From Isoptericola croceus (GTDB lineage Bacteria > Actinomycetota > Actinomycetes > Actinomycetales > Cellulomonadaceae), in the NCBI RefSeq assembly GCF_029382255.1, contig NZ_JARLLG010000005.1:186001-250000 (forward strand): a stretch of DNA of 64,000 nucleotides, in the 5' to 3' direction. The notes below the pieces were generated by a model, which had not been told where the DNA came from, searched no databases, and was given only the letters and a program-made list of their open reading frames with translations. Shown here one piece after another: positions 33,932 to 42,913 of the stretch. Numbering within the stretch: the first letter of the stretch is position 1; the number at the start of each line of letters is the position of its first letter. The translations under genes were made by a program, and so were the position numbers.

Positions 33932-35185
33932 ATGTCCGGCGCCACTCACCTTTCCCCTGCTGTCCCCACCGAGTCGTTCAACGACGCCTCACGGAGCAGC
34001 GATCTGCTCACCCTCGGGCTGCTCGCCGGCTCCTCGATGGAGAACGAGCGGCGACTGCCGATCCATCCCCATCACCTGGACCGCATCGACCCGGACGTGC
34101 GTGCGCGGATGGTCGTCGAGCGTGGCTACGCCGCCGATTTTCACCTGGAGCCCGGGTACGTCGAGTCGCGCGTCGGCAGGGTCGCGGAACGCTCCGAGGT
34201 GATCGAGTCCGCCGACGTGCTGCTCCTGCCCAAGCCACAGGCGGCCGACGTGGCGGCCGTTCCCGAGGGCCGTGTCCTGTGGGGGTGGCCGCACTGCGTG
34301 CAGGACGCCGGGATGACGCAGACCGCCATCGACCGTCGGCTCACGCTGATCGCCTTCGAGGCGATGAACCACTGGACCCGACAGGGTGACTTCAGCCTGC
34401 ACGTGTTCCACAAGAACAACGAGCTCGCCGGCTACTCCTCCGTCCTGCACGCGTTGAGCCTGACCGGCTCGACCGGAGACTACGGACCGCGGCTCAGTGC
34501 CGTCGTCATCGGCTTCGGCGCGACCGCACGGGGTGCTGTCACCGCGCTCAAGGCGCAGGGGATCCACGACATCCAGGTCCTCACGCAACGAGGAACCGCG
34601 GCGGTCGGCTCGCCGATCCACAGCGCGCACATCACCCAGCTCCACACCAGCGAGGGTGCCGCCTACCTCAGCGAGGTGTCGACGCCGGACGGCGACGTCT
34701 CGCTGCCCGCGTTCCTGGCGTCCCACGACATCGTGGTCAACTGCACGCTCCAGGATGTCGCCGCGCCGCTGACGTACCTGCGGACGGAGGACCTGGAGGG
34801 TTTCGCCACAGGAAGCATGATCATCGACGTCTCGTGCGACGCCGGCATGGGCTTCGAGTGGGCCGTCCCCACCACGTTCGACGACCCGATGTTCACCGTC
34901 GGCCGCGGGGTGAGCTACTACGCCGTCGACCACACCCCGTCCTACCTGTGGAACTCGGCCACGTGGGAGGTCAGCGAGGCGCTCCTGCCGTTCCTGCGGC
35001 CGGTCATGGAAGGACCTGCCGCGTGGGCGACGAGTCTGACCATCTCGCGCGCGATCGAGATCCACGACGGCAGGATCCAGAACCCGAGCATCCTGAGCTT
35101 TCAGGGTCGCGAGCAGCTCTACCCGCACGCCCTGACGACCGTGGACGATCTCGAGGTCGCTGTCCAGGTGGCAGGAGCTCGGTGA
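33932..35185 (+). CDS. Alanine dehydrogenase/PNT-family enzyme, N5-(carboxyethyl)ornithine synthase-like
   Basis: About 417 residues. The N-terminal catalytic domain (ENERRLPIHPHHLDRI; ADVLLLPKPQ; GWPHCVQD) is followed by a Rossmann region with VVIGFGATARGAV and a C-terminal lobe. This layout is that of alanine dehydrogenase relatives, including the enzyme that condenses ornithine and pyruvate. The ATG at 33932 follows GGGAG; one at 33920 is possible. A TACAAT box at 33882-33887 and an imperfect AACAC...GTGTT repeat at 33853-33873 lie in the gap shared with fic. The exact substrate is unproved. Confidence 0.72.
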   Translation: MSGATHLSPAVPTESFNDASRSSDLLTLGLLAGSSMENERRLPIHPHHLDRIDPDVRARMVVERGYAADFHLEPGYVESRVGRVAERSEVIESADVLLLPKPQAADVAAVPEGRVLWGWPHCVQDAGMTQTAIDRRLTLIAFEAMNHWTRQGDFSLHVFHKNNELAGYSSVLHALSLTGSTGDYGPRLSAVVIGFGATARGAVTALKAQGIHDIQVLTQRGTAAVGSPIHSAHITQLHTSEGAAYLSEVSTPDGDVSLPAFLASHDIVVNCTLQDVAAPLTYLRTEDLEGFATGSMIIDVSCDAGMGFEWAVPTTFDDPMFTVGRGVSYYAVDHTPSYLWNSATWEVSEALLPFLRPVMEGPAAWATSLTISRAIEIHDGRIQNPSILSFQGREQLYPHALTTVDDLEVAVQVAGAR

Positions 35186-35217
35186 GTCGCTCGGGACGGT
35201 GACGGGCGACGGAGCCG

Positions 35218-36699
35218 TCAGAACCGCGACGAGCTGCCGGAGCCGCTGAAGCTCCCTCCGCTGCTGCTGAACCCGGAGGTGGACCCTCCGGAGCTCGACG
35301 CGGAACGAGCCTGCTCGACCTGGCTCGTCCCGGCGGCGAACCCGCTCTGGAACGTGCTCACGGTGAACCAGGTCCAGGCCGGGTCGACCGTCCCGAGGAT
35401 CGTCGTCCGCCCCGCAGGCCGGTAGCTGTCGGACCGGAGGGCCTTCTCCATCACCTGCTGCTCGGATCGTTTCTTGCTGAACTCGCGCGACACGGCACCG
35501 GCCAGCGCGTCGAGGTGCCCGCTGAGCTCGTCGCGCAGGGTTCGCAGGCGGTCCAGGGCGTCGTCCGGAGCCAGGGTCCGGTCGTCCAGCTCGCCACGCA
35601 TGCGGTCCAGCTCCACCGAGGAACGCGTGGCCAGCTCTCGCAGCTTCTGGGCCTCGGGGAGTCCGCGCATCTTCTTCGGCACGGTCGAACCGAGCAGCGG
35701 CTCCACCTGTGCCAGGTCGTCCCGCAGCGGTGCGGCCTGCCGGGCCCAGACCTCCGGCCAGGAGCTGTCACGGTTGAGGAACGTTGCCGTGTCCGCGATG
35801 ACGTCGTCCAGCTGGTCCAGCTCGACCGCCTTGTCCCGGTACCGGGTCAGGACTTCCAGGGCGCGACGCGAGTCGTACTCGCTCTCGGGGACGTCGCGCG
35901 CGGTGTCCCCCAGCTCGACCAGCTCCCGGAACCCGCGGCGGTAGTCCGCGAAGCGCTCCAGCATCGCCCCGCCGTACCGCGACTCCGCGGGCAGGACGTG
36001 CGTGTGCAGCTCGGTCTCGTCGTAGTCGCGCACCACGTTGGCCATCGACCGGTCGCCGGCGGCACGGGCACGCCGGCTCCGGCTCGCACGGTTCATCCCC
36101 ACCACGACGTAGACGCCGGATCCCAGGACGGTGAGGAGCGACGCCGCGGACGCTGCGGCGGTGCCAGCCGGCCGTCGGATCGCAGGAGTGTTCATCCGGT
36201 CGGCCGCCGCCTGGACGCCGACGATCGCCCCTGCGGTCCACTGCCCACGCCGGAAGTCGTCCTTCGCGGTGTCCTGGATGTCCAGCTGTGCGTCCTCGCC
36301 CACCGCACGGTTCTCACCGAAGTAGGTGCCTACCAGGCGGCCCTCCGGGTCGACGGCGAAGATGAACAGGTCGTCCGCCCACTTCTGCTCGTTCTCGCTG
36401 AGCCAGTCCGTGCGCGACTCGCGGGCGTGTTCCAGGACGGCGTCGTTGAGCGCGTAGTCGTCGGAGCGCGCCTCCGGGCCGCCGTCGTGCGTGAACACCG
36501 CCACCGTGGTGGGGGCGTAGAAGCGCATCGCCTCGACAGCGGCGGTCAGCTCGGGCTCGTAGAGGACGCCGGCCGTGTCCACGACCTCCACCGCGTCAGC
36601 GCGGTGATCGGGCGCCTGCGCCGCGTACAGGCCAGCGCTGAGGCCGACGACGACGACGCTGGCCGCGGTTCCGGTGACGATCCGCCGACGCACCGACAT
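35218..36699 (-). CDS. TPM-domain-like (DUF5129-type) membrane protein
   Basis: 493 residues. A signal or membrane helix at 7-30, a TPM-like domain on the outer side (ADAVEVVDTAGVLYEPELTA; WADDLFIFAVDPEGRLVGTYFGE), one membrane helix near 180-200 and a long helical, probably coiled-coil, cytoplasmic region (230-430). The end is a Ser/Gly-rich tail finishing SGSGSSSRF. TPM proteins are linked to envelope maintenance and photosystem repair elsewhere; no direct function is known here. Start follows GAGGAG. Divergent from an S55-like protease gene. Confidence 0.78.
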   Translation of the reverse strand: MSVRRRIVTGTAASVVVVGLSAGLYAAQAPDHRADAVEVVDTAGVLYEPELTAAVEAMRFYAPTTVAVFTHDGGPEARSDDYALNDAVLEHARESRTDWLSENEQKWADDLFIFAVDPEGRLVGTYFGENRAVGEDAQLDIQDTAKDDFRRGQWTAGAIVGVQAAADRMNTPAIRRPAGTAAASAASLLTVLGSGVYVVVGMNRASRSRRARAAGDRSMANVVRDYDETELHTHVLPAESRYGGAMLERFADYRRGFRELVELGDTARDVPESEYDSRRALEVLTRYRDKAVELDQLDDVIADTATFLNRDSSWPEVWARQAAPLRDDLAQVEPLLGSTVPKKMRGLPEAQKLRELATRSSVELDRMRGELDDRTLAPDDALDRLRTLRDELSGHLDALAGAVSREFSKKRSEQQVMEKALRSDSYRPAGRTTILGTVDPAWTWFTVSTFQSGFAAGTSQVEQARSASSSGGSTSGFSSSGGSFSGSGSSSRF

Positions 36700-36817
36700 G
36701 TGGGGTTCTCCTCGTCCGCTGGGCGACTGTCGAGATCCATAATTACAGACGAAAACGGCACATTCCTCACCCGGCGTGGCGCGCCCGGCGAGCCCCGGAG
36801 TGGACCATGCTGTGCGC

Positions 36818-38605
36818 ATGTCGAACATCGTTGCTGGAGACGGCCGCCGTGCGCCGTCCATCCCCTCCGCACGCGGCCGCCGTGTGGTCGCACTGACCGC
36901 TTCCGGCGCAGCCGGTGCTCTGCTGCTGACCGGGCTCGTCGCGGTCGGCCCGTCGGCAGCAGCCGCGCCCGCGGCCGACTGCGCAGCGCCCTTCCCGGTC
37001 TCCGAGCTCACGAGCGGGGCACCGGTCAGCGGGCTCACCGTGAGCAAGGGGACCACGCCGCAGGAGTTCACCGGTGAGGTGCTCGGTGTGCTCGCGGACG
37101 GTATCGGACCGGGCCTCGACATGATCGTGGCCGAGCTCGACTCCCCCGCCATCGACGCCGCAGGCGGCATCTGGCAGGGCATGTCCGGATCCCCGGTGTA
37201 CGCCGAGGACGGGCGGCTCATCGGTGCCGTCGCCTACGGCCTCGCCTGGGGCAGCTCCCCCGTGGCCGGGATCACGCCCTTCGAGAGCATGGACGACTAC
37301 CTGGGCGCCGCGAAGGCCGCACCCAAGGTGGCTGTCGGCCCGAAGCTGGCAGGCAAGATCGCCGCCGAGACGGACGTGACCCGGTCGCAGGCGTCCCAGG
37401 GGCTCCGGCAGCTGCCGATGCCGATGGGCGTCGGCGGGGTCAACCTGGGCCGAGCGCGCGACGCCGGTCGGTCGTTCAGCGGCAAGGCCCTGGTGGGAGC
37501 CGACTCCTACCGGATCGGGCGGTCGGCCGGCAGTGCCGCCGCTGGCGTCGACACCGTCGTCGCCGGCGGGAACGTCGGTGCGGTGCTCTCGCACGGCGAC
37601 ATCACCTTCGCCGGGGTCGGGACCGTCACGTCGGTCTGCGGCAACCGGGTGGTCGCCTTCGGCCACCCGATGGCCTTCACCGGCAAGACGCGACTGGGTC
37701 TGGCAGCCGCGGACGCGGTCTACGTCCAGAAGGACCCGCTGGGCGTGCCGTTCAAGGTGGCGAACCTCGGCGCGCTCGGCGGCACCATCACCGACGACCG
37801 TCTGGCCGGGATCGCCGGGACCTTCGGAGCCTCCCCCGCGGCGGCACAGGTCCGGTCGAAGGTGTCGTACGACGGCCGCTCCCGCACGGGCACGACGCAG
37901 GTGCTGGTCCCGCCTGCCCTCGGAGAGGTCACTCTCTACGCCGGCCTGGCGAACCACGAGCGCGTGGTGGACGGGGTCATCGGCGGGTCGCTGACCCAGG
38001 CGTGGACGATCACGGGGACCCGCAGCGGCACCCCGTTCACGCTCCGGTACGCCGACCGGTACCAGTCGGCCGACGACATCGGGCTCGACAGCGCCTTCGA
38101 CCTGGCCGAGGTGGCGTTCACGCTCTCCTCGCTGTCAGGGGTGAAGGTGACCGGCGTGACCAACGACGTCAGGGTGACCGACAGCAAGCGCCGCTACCGG
38201 GTCGCGAAGATCCAGCAGCGCACCGGTGGGCGCTGGGTCGACGTGACGGGCGAGCGGGTGAAGGTCCGCGCGGGCTCGACGCTCGTGCTGCGGACGCAGC
38301 TCGTCGGGTCGGACGGCACCACCAAGACGTTCTTCCGCCAGGAGATCAAGATCCCCAAGAGGCTCAAGGGCGAGCGGGGCACGGTCGCGGTGGTCGGTGG
38401 CAATGTCTACCAGGAGGACTTCTCCGAGCTCCGGTCGTTCGACGAAGTGCGCAACGCCCTGCGCAACAACCAGCGCAACGACGAGGTCGGTCTGGAGGTC
38501 AGCATCGGCGACGGCAAGACCGCGTTCGAGCGCACGCGGACGTCCGACCCTCTGCCGCGCGTCGTCAACGGGTCCAAGCAGCTGAAGATTCGCGTGATCA
38601 AGTAA
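36818..38605 (+). CDS. Secreted SpoIVB (S55)-like peptidase domain protein
   Basis: 595 residues. A signal sequence with an Arg-rich start (ARGRRVVALTASGAAGALLL) precedes an S55-like region with GMSGSPVY (121-128) and, later, VVAFGHPMAF, the likely Ser and His motifs. In SpoIVB itself the His motif comes first, so the order here is reversed; related bacterial proteins share this order. A beta-rich C-terminal half (TYKVRAGS-like strands to KQLKIRVIK) could be a substrate platform. The ATG at 36818 has no clear ribosome-binding site; a GTG at 36776 is possible. Confidence 0.75.
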   Translation: MSNIVAGDGRRAPSIPSARGRRVVALTASGAAGALLLTGLVAVGPSAAAAPAADCAAPFPVSELTSGAPVSGLTVSKGTTPQEFTGEVLGVLADGIGPGLDMIVAELDSPAIDAAGGIWQGMSGSPVYAEDGRLIGAVAYGLAWGSSPVAGITPFESMDDYLGAAKAAPKVAVGPKLAGKIAAETDVTRSQASQGLRQLPMPMGVGGVNLGRARDAGRSFSGKALVGADSYRIGRSAGSAAAGVDTVVAGGNVGAVLSHGDITFAGVGTVTSVCGNRVVAFGHPMAFTGKTRLGLAAADAVYVQKDPLGVPFKVANLGALGGTITDDRLAGIAGTFGASPAAAQVRSKVSYDGRSRTGTTQVLVPPALGEVTLYAGLANHERVVDGVIGGSLTQAWTITGTRSGTPFTLRYADRYQSADDIGLDSAFDLAEVAFTLSSLSGVKVTGVTNDVRVTDSKRRYRVAKIQQRTGGRWVDVTGERVKVRAGSTLVLRTQLVGSDGTTKTFFRQEIKIPKRLKGERGTVAVVGGNVYQEDFSELRSFDEVRNALRNNQRNDEVGLEVSIGDGKTAFERTRTSDPLPRVVNGSKQLKIRVIK

Positions 38606-38618
38606 GACCAGGTGAAGG

Positions 38619-38665
38619 CTGGGACCAGGTGGTGCGAGCGGTCCGCTCGCACCACCTGGTCCCAG
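38619..38665. terminator. 47-bp almost perfect palindrome (hairpin) after the S55-like gene
   Basis: Two 23-nt arms, the left beginning CTGGGACCAGGTGG and the right ending CCACCTGGTCCCAG, are perfect complements around a single T. It lies 13 bp after the stop of the S55-like gene and before the decayed AbiEii region, so it can end transcription from both sides. Confidence 0.75.
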
Positions 38666-38813
38666 TCCTTGAGGGGTCGTGTCCCCGGCTCGTCAGGGAG
38701 TGACGCCACACGCGAGGGCCGCGTCCCGGGCACAGGCCGCGGAGAAAAAGCACGCATGCTGGGCCTGTTCCGCTGCCAGGCTTCTATCCACCTGCCGCCG
38801 ACCCTTCTCCATG

Positions 38814-39198
38814 TCAGCGCACCCACGTGCGCGCCGACGGCTGCCAGGCGAGCCCATTGGCAGGACCGTTCAGGATAGGGTCGGCGAACTCCTCGACCTC
38901 GTCGAGCAGGGCTTGGAAGTTCTCCGGCGTGCTGCCGGTCAGACGCTGCTTGCGTCGCCACGCGGACCTGCGCGACTGCGCGATCTCGCCCATGCCCGCG
39001 AGCGACTCCTCGAGGCTCCGGAGCTCGACGTGCCGGTGGTCGGCCACGACCTGGATCGAGGCGGCGAGGTCCGCTCCGGCGATCGACTGGCTCCGGCTGA
39101 TCGAGGCGATGTCGACGAAGTCCCGCCACCGCGTGTTGGCCGCGCACGGTCGATCGCGGTGACGACTTCTCTGCGAGGACCATGTGTGCGGGGTAGCC
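38814..39198 (-). pseudogene. AbiEii-like nucleotidyltransferase toxin, decayed C-terminal part
   Basis: Reading the minus strand, GYPAHMVLAEK, then (one frame away) VVTAIDR, then (another frame) ANTRWRDFVDIASISRSQSI and a tail ending WQPSARTWVR are consecutive pieces of the C-terminal half of AbiEii/AbiGii-type proteins. Two frame changes (about 39141-39165) are needed to join them. The N-terminal nucleotidyltransferase half is missing and no AbiEi antitoxin gene is present, so the element is dead. The family assignment rests on remembered sequence pattern. Confidence 0.68.
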
Positions 39199-39493
39199 CT
39201 GAGTCCAGGTGGCCTTGAACCGGTCGAGATACTCCGAGTCGATGGTGTAGTTCGGCGCGCCGCCCTGACGTTCGTCCCAGGTGACCGGGATGCGGATGCT
39301 GTTGACGCCCTGCGCCTTGATGTCGTCGATCAGGTCACGGGTGATGACCGGGTTACCCATCCCGTCTCGCCACCGGTCGCGTCCAGCGAGTTGCCGAGAT
39401 TCCAGCCCGGCTCCATCGCGGCCACGACGTCCATGGCGGACGCATCGGTGCTGGCACCTATCTTGACCAGTTGCCATTGCTGGTTGGTCGTCA
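39199..39493 (-). pseudogene. GH5-type endoglucanase, N-terminal fragment
   Basis: From ATG 39493 (AAGGAA upstream, 32 bp after the GH29 stop) the frame reads to MEPGWNLGNSLDATGGETGW, the hallmark start of GH5 cellulases. A missing G near 39362 shifts it; in the next frame it continues GNPVITRDLIDDIKAQGVNS, IRIPVTW and YTIDSEYLDRF. It then runs in frame into the AbiEii-like remnant. The catalytic glutamates and most of the barrel are absent. Confidence 0.75.
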
Positions 39494-39525
39494 TGCCAGG
39501 ATTCCTTCGTTCGGTGGTGAATTCG

Positions 39526-41136
39526 TCATTGGTGCAGGAAGTCCTTGCGCGGCGGGATGGCCTCTGCCTCGAGGAACAGCTTGACGACGGCGGCGCGAGA
39601 GGCGCGGACGACGAGCTCGCCGGCTGTTTGTTCCCACTCGACCGGACCGGCTTCGCCGAGAATGGTGACCTCCTTGACCGGGCGGGTGAGTACCCCCGCA
39701 CCGCTGCCGAAGGCGCGGATGCGCAGCTCGTTGTCGTCGGGCTCGGCCAGCGGGATTGCGTAGACGTAGTCGCCTGTCACGTGCGCGCGGCTGGTGAACC
39801 GGAAGTCGGAGGCGGTGAAGTTCCGCGACTGCGCGTCGACGAACGATCCGACGGCCACCTGTGTCGGTCCCTCACCGGAGACGACCCAGGGCCTGGTGCC
39901 ATAGATCGCCTCGCCGTTGATCGAGAGCCAGTCACCGATCGTCAGCAGGAGCTCCTGCTCCGCGTCGGGGATCGTGCCGTCGGCCTTCGGGCCGATGTTC
40001 AGGAGCAGGATGCCGTTCTTGGAGACGACGTCGGCGAGCTCGACGATCAGGTCGTGGGCGCTCTTGTACTCGTGGTTCGTCACCCACGACCACGCGGTCT
40101 TCGACACGGAGGTATCGTTCTGCCACACCGTGGGGCGGATGGCGCCCATCGTGCCGCGCTCGATGTCGTACACGGCCGAGCCCTCGGCGAAGGCGTCCCA
40201 CTTGTAGTTGATGACGACCTCGCGGCCCCAGGCGGCAGCGCGGTTGTAGTAGTAGGCGGCGACCTTCGCCAGGTACGGCTTGAACGCGGGGTGCTCGATC
40301 CACCAGTCGAACCACAGGACCTGCGGGCGGTAGCGGTCGATGATCTCGACGGTGCGCAGCAGCCAGTCCTCGAGGAAGCGCTCGTGCGGCGCGGTCTCCT
40401 CGCGCTGCGCCGGACCGTAGAAGTCCTGGGTCCGCGCGGCGAGCACGTCGGAGTCGAACTGTGTTCCACCGTTCATGAAGAACCAGTGCTCGGCGCGGTG
40501 CGTGGAGGCACCGCGCACCATCCACGCCCGGTCGGTGGCGGCGCTCAGGTCTCCGAACACGTCACGCTCGGGCCCCATCCGGGCGGCGCTCCACCGGGAA
40601 CGCTGCGTGTCGTACATCGCGAAACCGTCATGATGCTCGGCGACGGGCACGACGAACTGCGCACCCGCCTTGCGGAACAGCTCCGCCCATTCGTCGGGAT
40701 CGAACCGGTCCATCGTGAAGGAGGGGATGAAGTCCTTATACCCGAACTGCCGATGGTCACCATAGGTCGCGACGTGATGCTCGAACTCCGCGGTCCCCTC
40801 GCGGTACATGTTGCGCGAGTACCACTCGTTGTTGAAGGCGGGGACGGAGTACACGCCCCAGTGGATGAAGATCCCGAGCTTCGCATCCTCGTACCACTGC
40901 GGCGGGGTATAACCGCGCAGGGACTCCCAGGTGTCCGTGTAGGGGCCGGCGTCGATGACGGCTCGAACGTCGGCGAGTGCTTGGGTGTTGTCCGCGACAT
41001 CGACCGGACCGGGCAGCGCGGCAAGGTCGAGCGGCGGGAGCGATCCGGTCAAGAGCTTTCCTTCGAGTTCGGAGGGCGGACGTGTCAGTGCTTGGATCGC
41101 GGCGACGAGTTGTCGCCACCTTCGCAAGGTGGTCAC
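39526..41136 (-). CDS. GH29 alpha-L-fucosidase
   Basis: 536 residues with GH29 landmarks: KLGIFIHWGVYSVPAFNNEW (H92), VAEHHDGFAMYDT (H168-H169) and the nucleophile D277 in VLWFDWW; a C-terminal beta domain follows (KNGILLLNIGPKADG). It releases alpha-L-fucose from glycans. No signal peptide is seen, so it probably acts in the cytoplasm on imported oligosaccharides. The GTG start at 41136 has no good ribosome-binding site and the first 45 residues are atypical, so the true start may be downstream. The decayed GH5 fragment follows on the same strand. Confidence 0.9.
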   Translation of the reverse strand: MTTLRRWRQLVAAIQALTRPPSELEGKLLTGSLPPLDLAALPGPVDVADNTQALADVRAVIDAGPYTDTWESLRGYTPPQWYEDAKLGIFIHWGVYSVPAFNNEWYSRNMYREGTAEFEHHVATYGDHRQFGYKDFIPSFTMDRFDPDEWAELFRKAGAQFVVPVAEHHDGFAMYDTQRSRWSAARMGPERDVFGDLSAATDRAWMVRGASTHRAEHWFFMNGGTQFDSDVLAARTQDFYGPAQREETAPHERFLEDWLLRTVEIIDRYRPQVLWFDWWIEHPAFKPYLAKVAAYYYNRAAAWGREVVINYKWDAFAEGSAVYDIERGTMGAIRPTVWQNDTSVSKTAWSWVTNHEYKSAHDLIVELADVVSKNGILLLNIGPKADGTIPDAEQELLLTIGDWLSINGEAIYGTRPWVVSGEGPTQVAVGSFVDAQSRNFTASDFRFTSRAHVTGDYVYAIPLAEPDDNELRIRAFGSGAGVLTRPVKEVTILGEAGPVEWEQTAGELVVRASRAAVVKLFLEAEAIPPRKDFLHQ

Positions 41137-41367
41137 CGTAACCGACCTCGCGGCGTCCTGTTCGCCGAGGGATACGGCCCGTCAGCAGAGGGAACGCAGC
41201 AGCGGCGGCTTCCTCAGGCCCAGGCGATCCTGAGCCGCTCGAACTCTGTGTCGTACCCATCGTTCGACCTCCTGGCTCGTGACCGTCGTCGCGCCATCGC
41301 TGTGCACGGCGGGCGGCATTGTCGGACCGCTCACGTCCATAGGCGTCAACGACACCCCGGGACGCGA
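41137..41367. other. Gene-free stretch upstream of the fucosidase gene
   Basis: No intact gene is supported. A plus-strand frame (about 41155-41300) reads VLFAEGYGPSAEGTQQRR and RSNSVSYPSFDLLARDRR, which looks more protein-like than chance, has no start or ribosome-binding site, and may be a remnant of an unrecognised gene. Confidence 0.35.
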
Positions 41368-41407
41368 AGAGGCCCGGATCCGCGGAATTCCACGGACCCG
41401 GGCCTCT
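41368..41407 (-). terminator. Terminator hairpin after lpdA
   Basis: Outer arms AGAGGCCCGG and CCGGGCCTCT are perfect complements, with an inner TCCG/CGGA pair and an AATTC-containing loop. It lies 34 bp after the lpdA stop on the minus strand. Confidence 0.85.
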
Positions 41408-41441
41408 CAGCGCGACGGCACCACCGCCGTCGGGCGGGTGA

Positions 41442-42845
41442 TCAGAAGTTGATCATGTGCCCCGCGATGCCGTGGACCGCCTCCTGGACGGCCTCCGACA
41501 GCGTCGGGTGGGTGTGCACGTTGCGGGCGACCTCGTCGGCCGTGAGGTCCCACTTCTGCGCGAGGGTGAGCTCGGGCAGCAGCTCGGAGACGTCGGGGCC
41601 GATCATGTGGGCACCGAGCAGCTCGTTGTACTTGGCGTCCGCAATGAGCTTGACGAACCCGGTGGGCTCGCCGAGGCCGTGCGCCTTGCCGTTCGCCATG
41701 AACGGGAAGCTGGAGACCTTGACGTCGTAGCCCTCGTCCTTGGCCTGCGCCTCGGTGAGGCCGAACGAGGCCACCTGCGGCTGGCAGAACGTGGCGCGCG
41801 GCATCATGCGGTAGTCGCCGAGCGTCATCGTCTCCGCGTCACCGATGGTCTCGGCGGCGACGACGCCCTGCGCCTCGGCGACGTGCGCGAGCATGAGCTT
41901 CGCGGTGACGTCGCCGATGGCGTAGATGTGCGGCACGTTGGTGCGCATGTGGTCGTCGATCGCGATGGCGCCGCGCTCGGTGAGCTGCACGCCGGTGTTC
42001 TCCAGGCCGAAGTTCTCGACGTTCGGCGCGAAGCCGACCGCCATGAGGACCTTGTCGACCTCGAGGGAGCCAGGCTTGTCGTCCTTGACGCCCTTGTACG
42101 AGACGGTGACCGAGGAACCCTTGTCCTCGACCGTCTGCACGGCCGTGGAGGTCAGGATCTTGACGCCGAGCTTCTTGTACTGCTTGGCGATCTCCTTCGA
42201 GACGTCCGCGTCCTCGTTCGGCAGGGCGCGGTCGAGGAACTCGATGATGGTGACGTCCACGCCGTAGTTCTTCAGGACGTAGGCGAACTCCATGCCGATG
42301 GCGCCGGCGCCGACGACGGCGATCGACTTCGGCAGCTCGCGGGTCATGATCTGCTTCTCGTAGGTCACGACGTTGTCGGAGAGCTCGACGCCCGGCAGCA
42401 GGCGGACCTTCGAGCCCGTCGCGATGATCGCGTTGTCGAACGTCACCGTCTCGGTGCCGCCCTTGTTGAGAGTGACCTCGATGGTGTTGGCGTCGCGGAA
42501 CGCGCCGCGGCCGTCGTACTCGGTGATCTTGTTCTTCTTCATGAGGAAGTGGACGCCCTTGGTCCGGCCGTCCGCGACGTCGCGGGACCGGTCGAACGCC
42601 TTGCCGAAGTCGAACGACACGTCACCCGACATGCCGAAGAAGTCGGCCTGGTGGGTGAACAGGTGCGCGAGCTCCGCGTTGCGCAGCAGGGCCTTGGAGG
42701 GGATGCAGCCCACGTTGAGGCAGACACCACCCCAGTACTTCTCCTCGATGATGGCGACGGACTTGCCGAGCTGGGCCGCACGGATCGCGGCGACGTAGCC
42801 GCCGGGGCCAGCTCCGAGGAGGACGACGTCGTAGTGGGAAGCCAT
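41442..42845 (-). CDS. lpdA: Dihydrolipoyl dehydrogenase (E3)
   Basis: 467 residues, full length. The FAD motif [14 protein letters not shown] (11-24), redox disulfide C42/C47 ([13 protein letters not shown]), NAD motif [12 protein letters not shown] and the active-site [13 protein letters not shown] at the C-terminus are all present. It reoxidises dihydrolipoamide of the pyruvate and 2-oxoglutarate dehydrogenase complexes, passing electrons to NAD+. It is encoded alone, as often in actinobacteria, with rnhA upstream on the same strand. Lys and Asn codons are unusually frequent for this DNA, fitting a highly conserved core protein. Confidence 0.97.
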   Translation of the reverse strand: MASHYDVVLLGAGPGGYVAAIRAAQLGKSVAIIEEKYWGGVCLNVGCIPSKALLRNAELAHLFTHQADFFGMSGDVSFDFGKAFDRSRDVADGRTKGVHFLMKKNKITEYDGRGAFRDANTIEVTLNKGGTETVTFDNAIIATGSKVRLLPGVELSDNVVTYEKQIMTRELPKSIAVVGAGAIGMEFAYVLKNYGVDVTIIEFLDRALPNEDADVSKEIAKQYKKLGVKILTSTAVQTVEDKGSSVTVSYKGVKDDKPGSLEVDKVLMAVGFAPNVENFGLENTGVQLTERGAIAIDDHMRTNVPHIYAIGDVTAKLMLAHVAEAQGVVAAETIGDAETMTLGDYRMMPRATFCQPQVASFGLTEAQAKDEGYDVKVSSFPFMANGKAHGLGEPTGFVKLIADAKYNELLGAHMIGPDVSELLPELTLAQKWDLTADEVARNVHTHPTLSEAVQEAVHGIAGHMINF

Positions 42846-42913
42846 GAGGCCACCCTATGAGGTGTCACGGCCTGCTGCGGCGTGACGTGCGTCGCACCCG
42901 CCCGGTGGCCGGT

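Noticed and set aside
38407-39477. One 356-codon minus-strand frame as a single gene
   Set aside because: It joins one GH5-like stretch to out-of-frame AbiEii-like DNA, the 47-bp palindrome and antisense of the S55-like gene; only the first part resembles protein.
41457-42860. 467-codon plus-strand frame exactly opposite lpdA
   Set aside because: It mirrors lpdA codon structure and is Val/Asp/Leu-repetitive; lpdA motifs are complete on the other strand.
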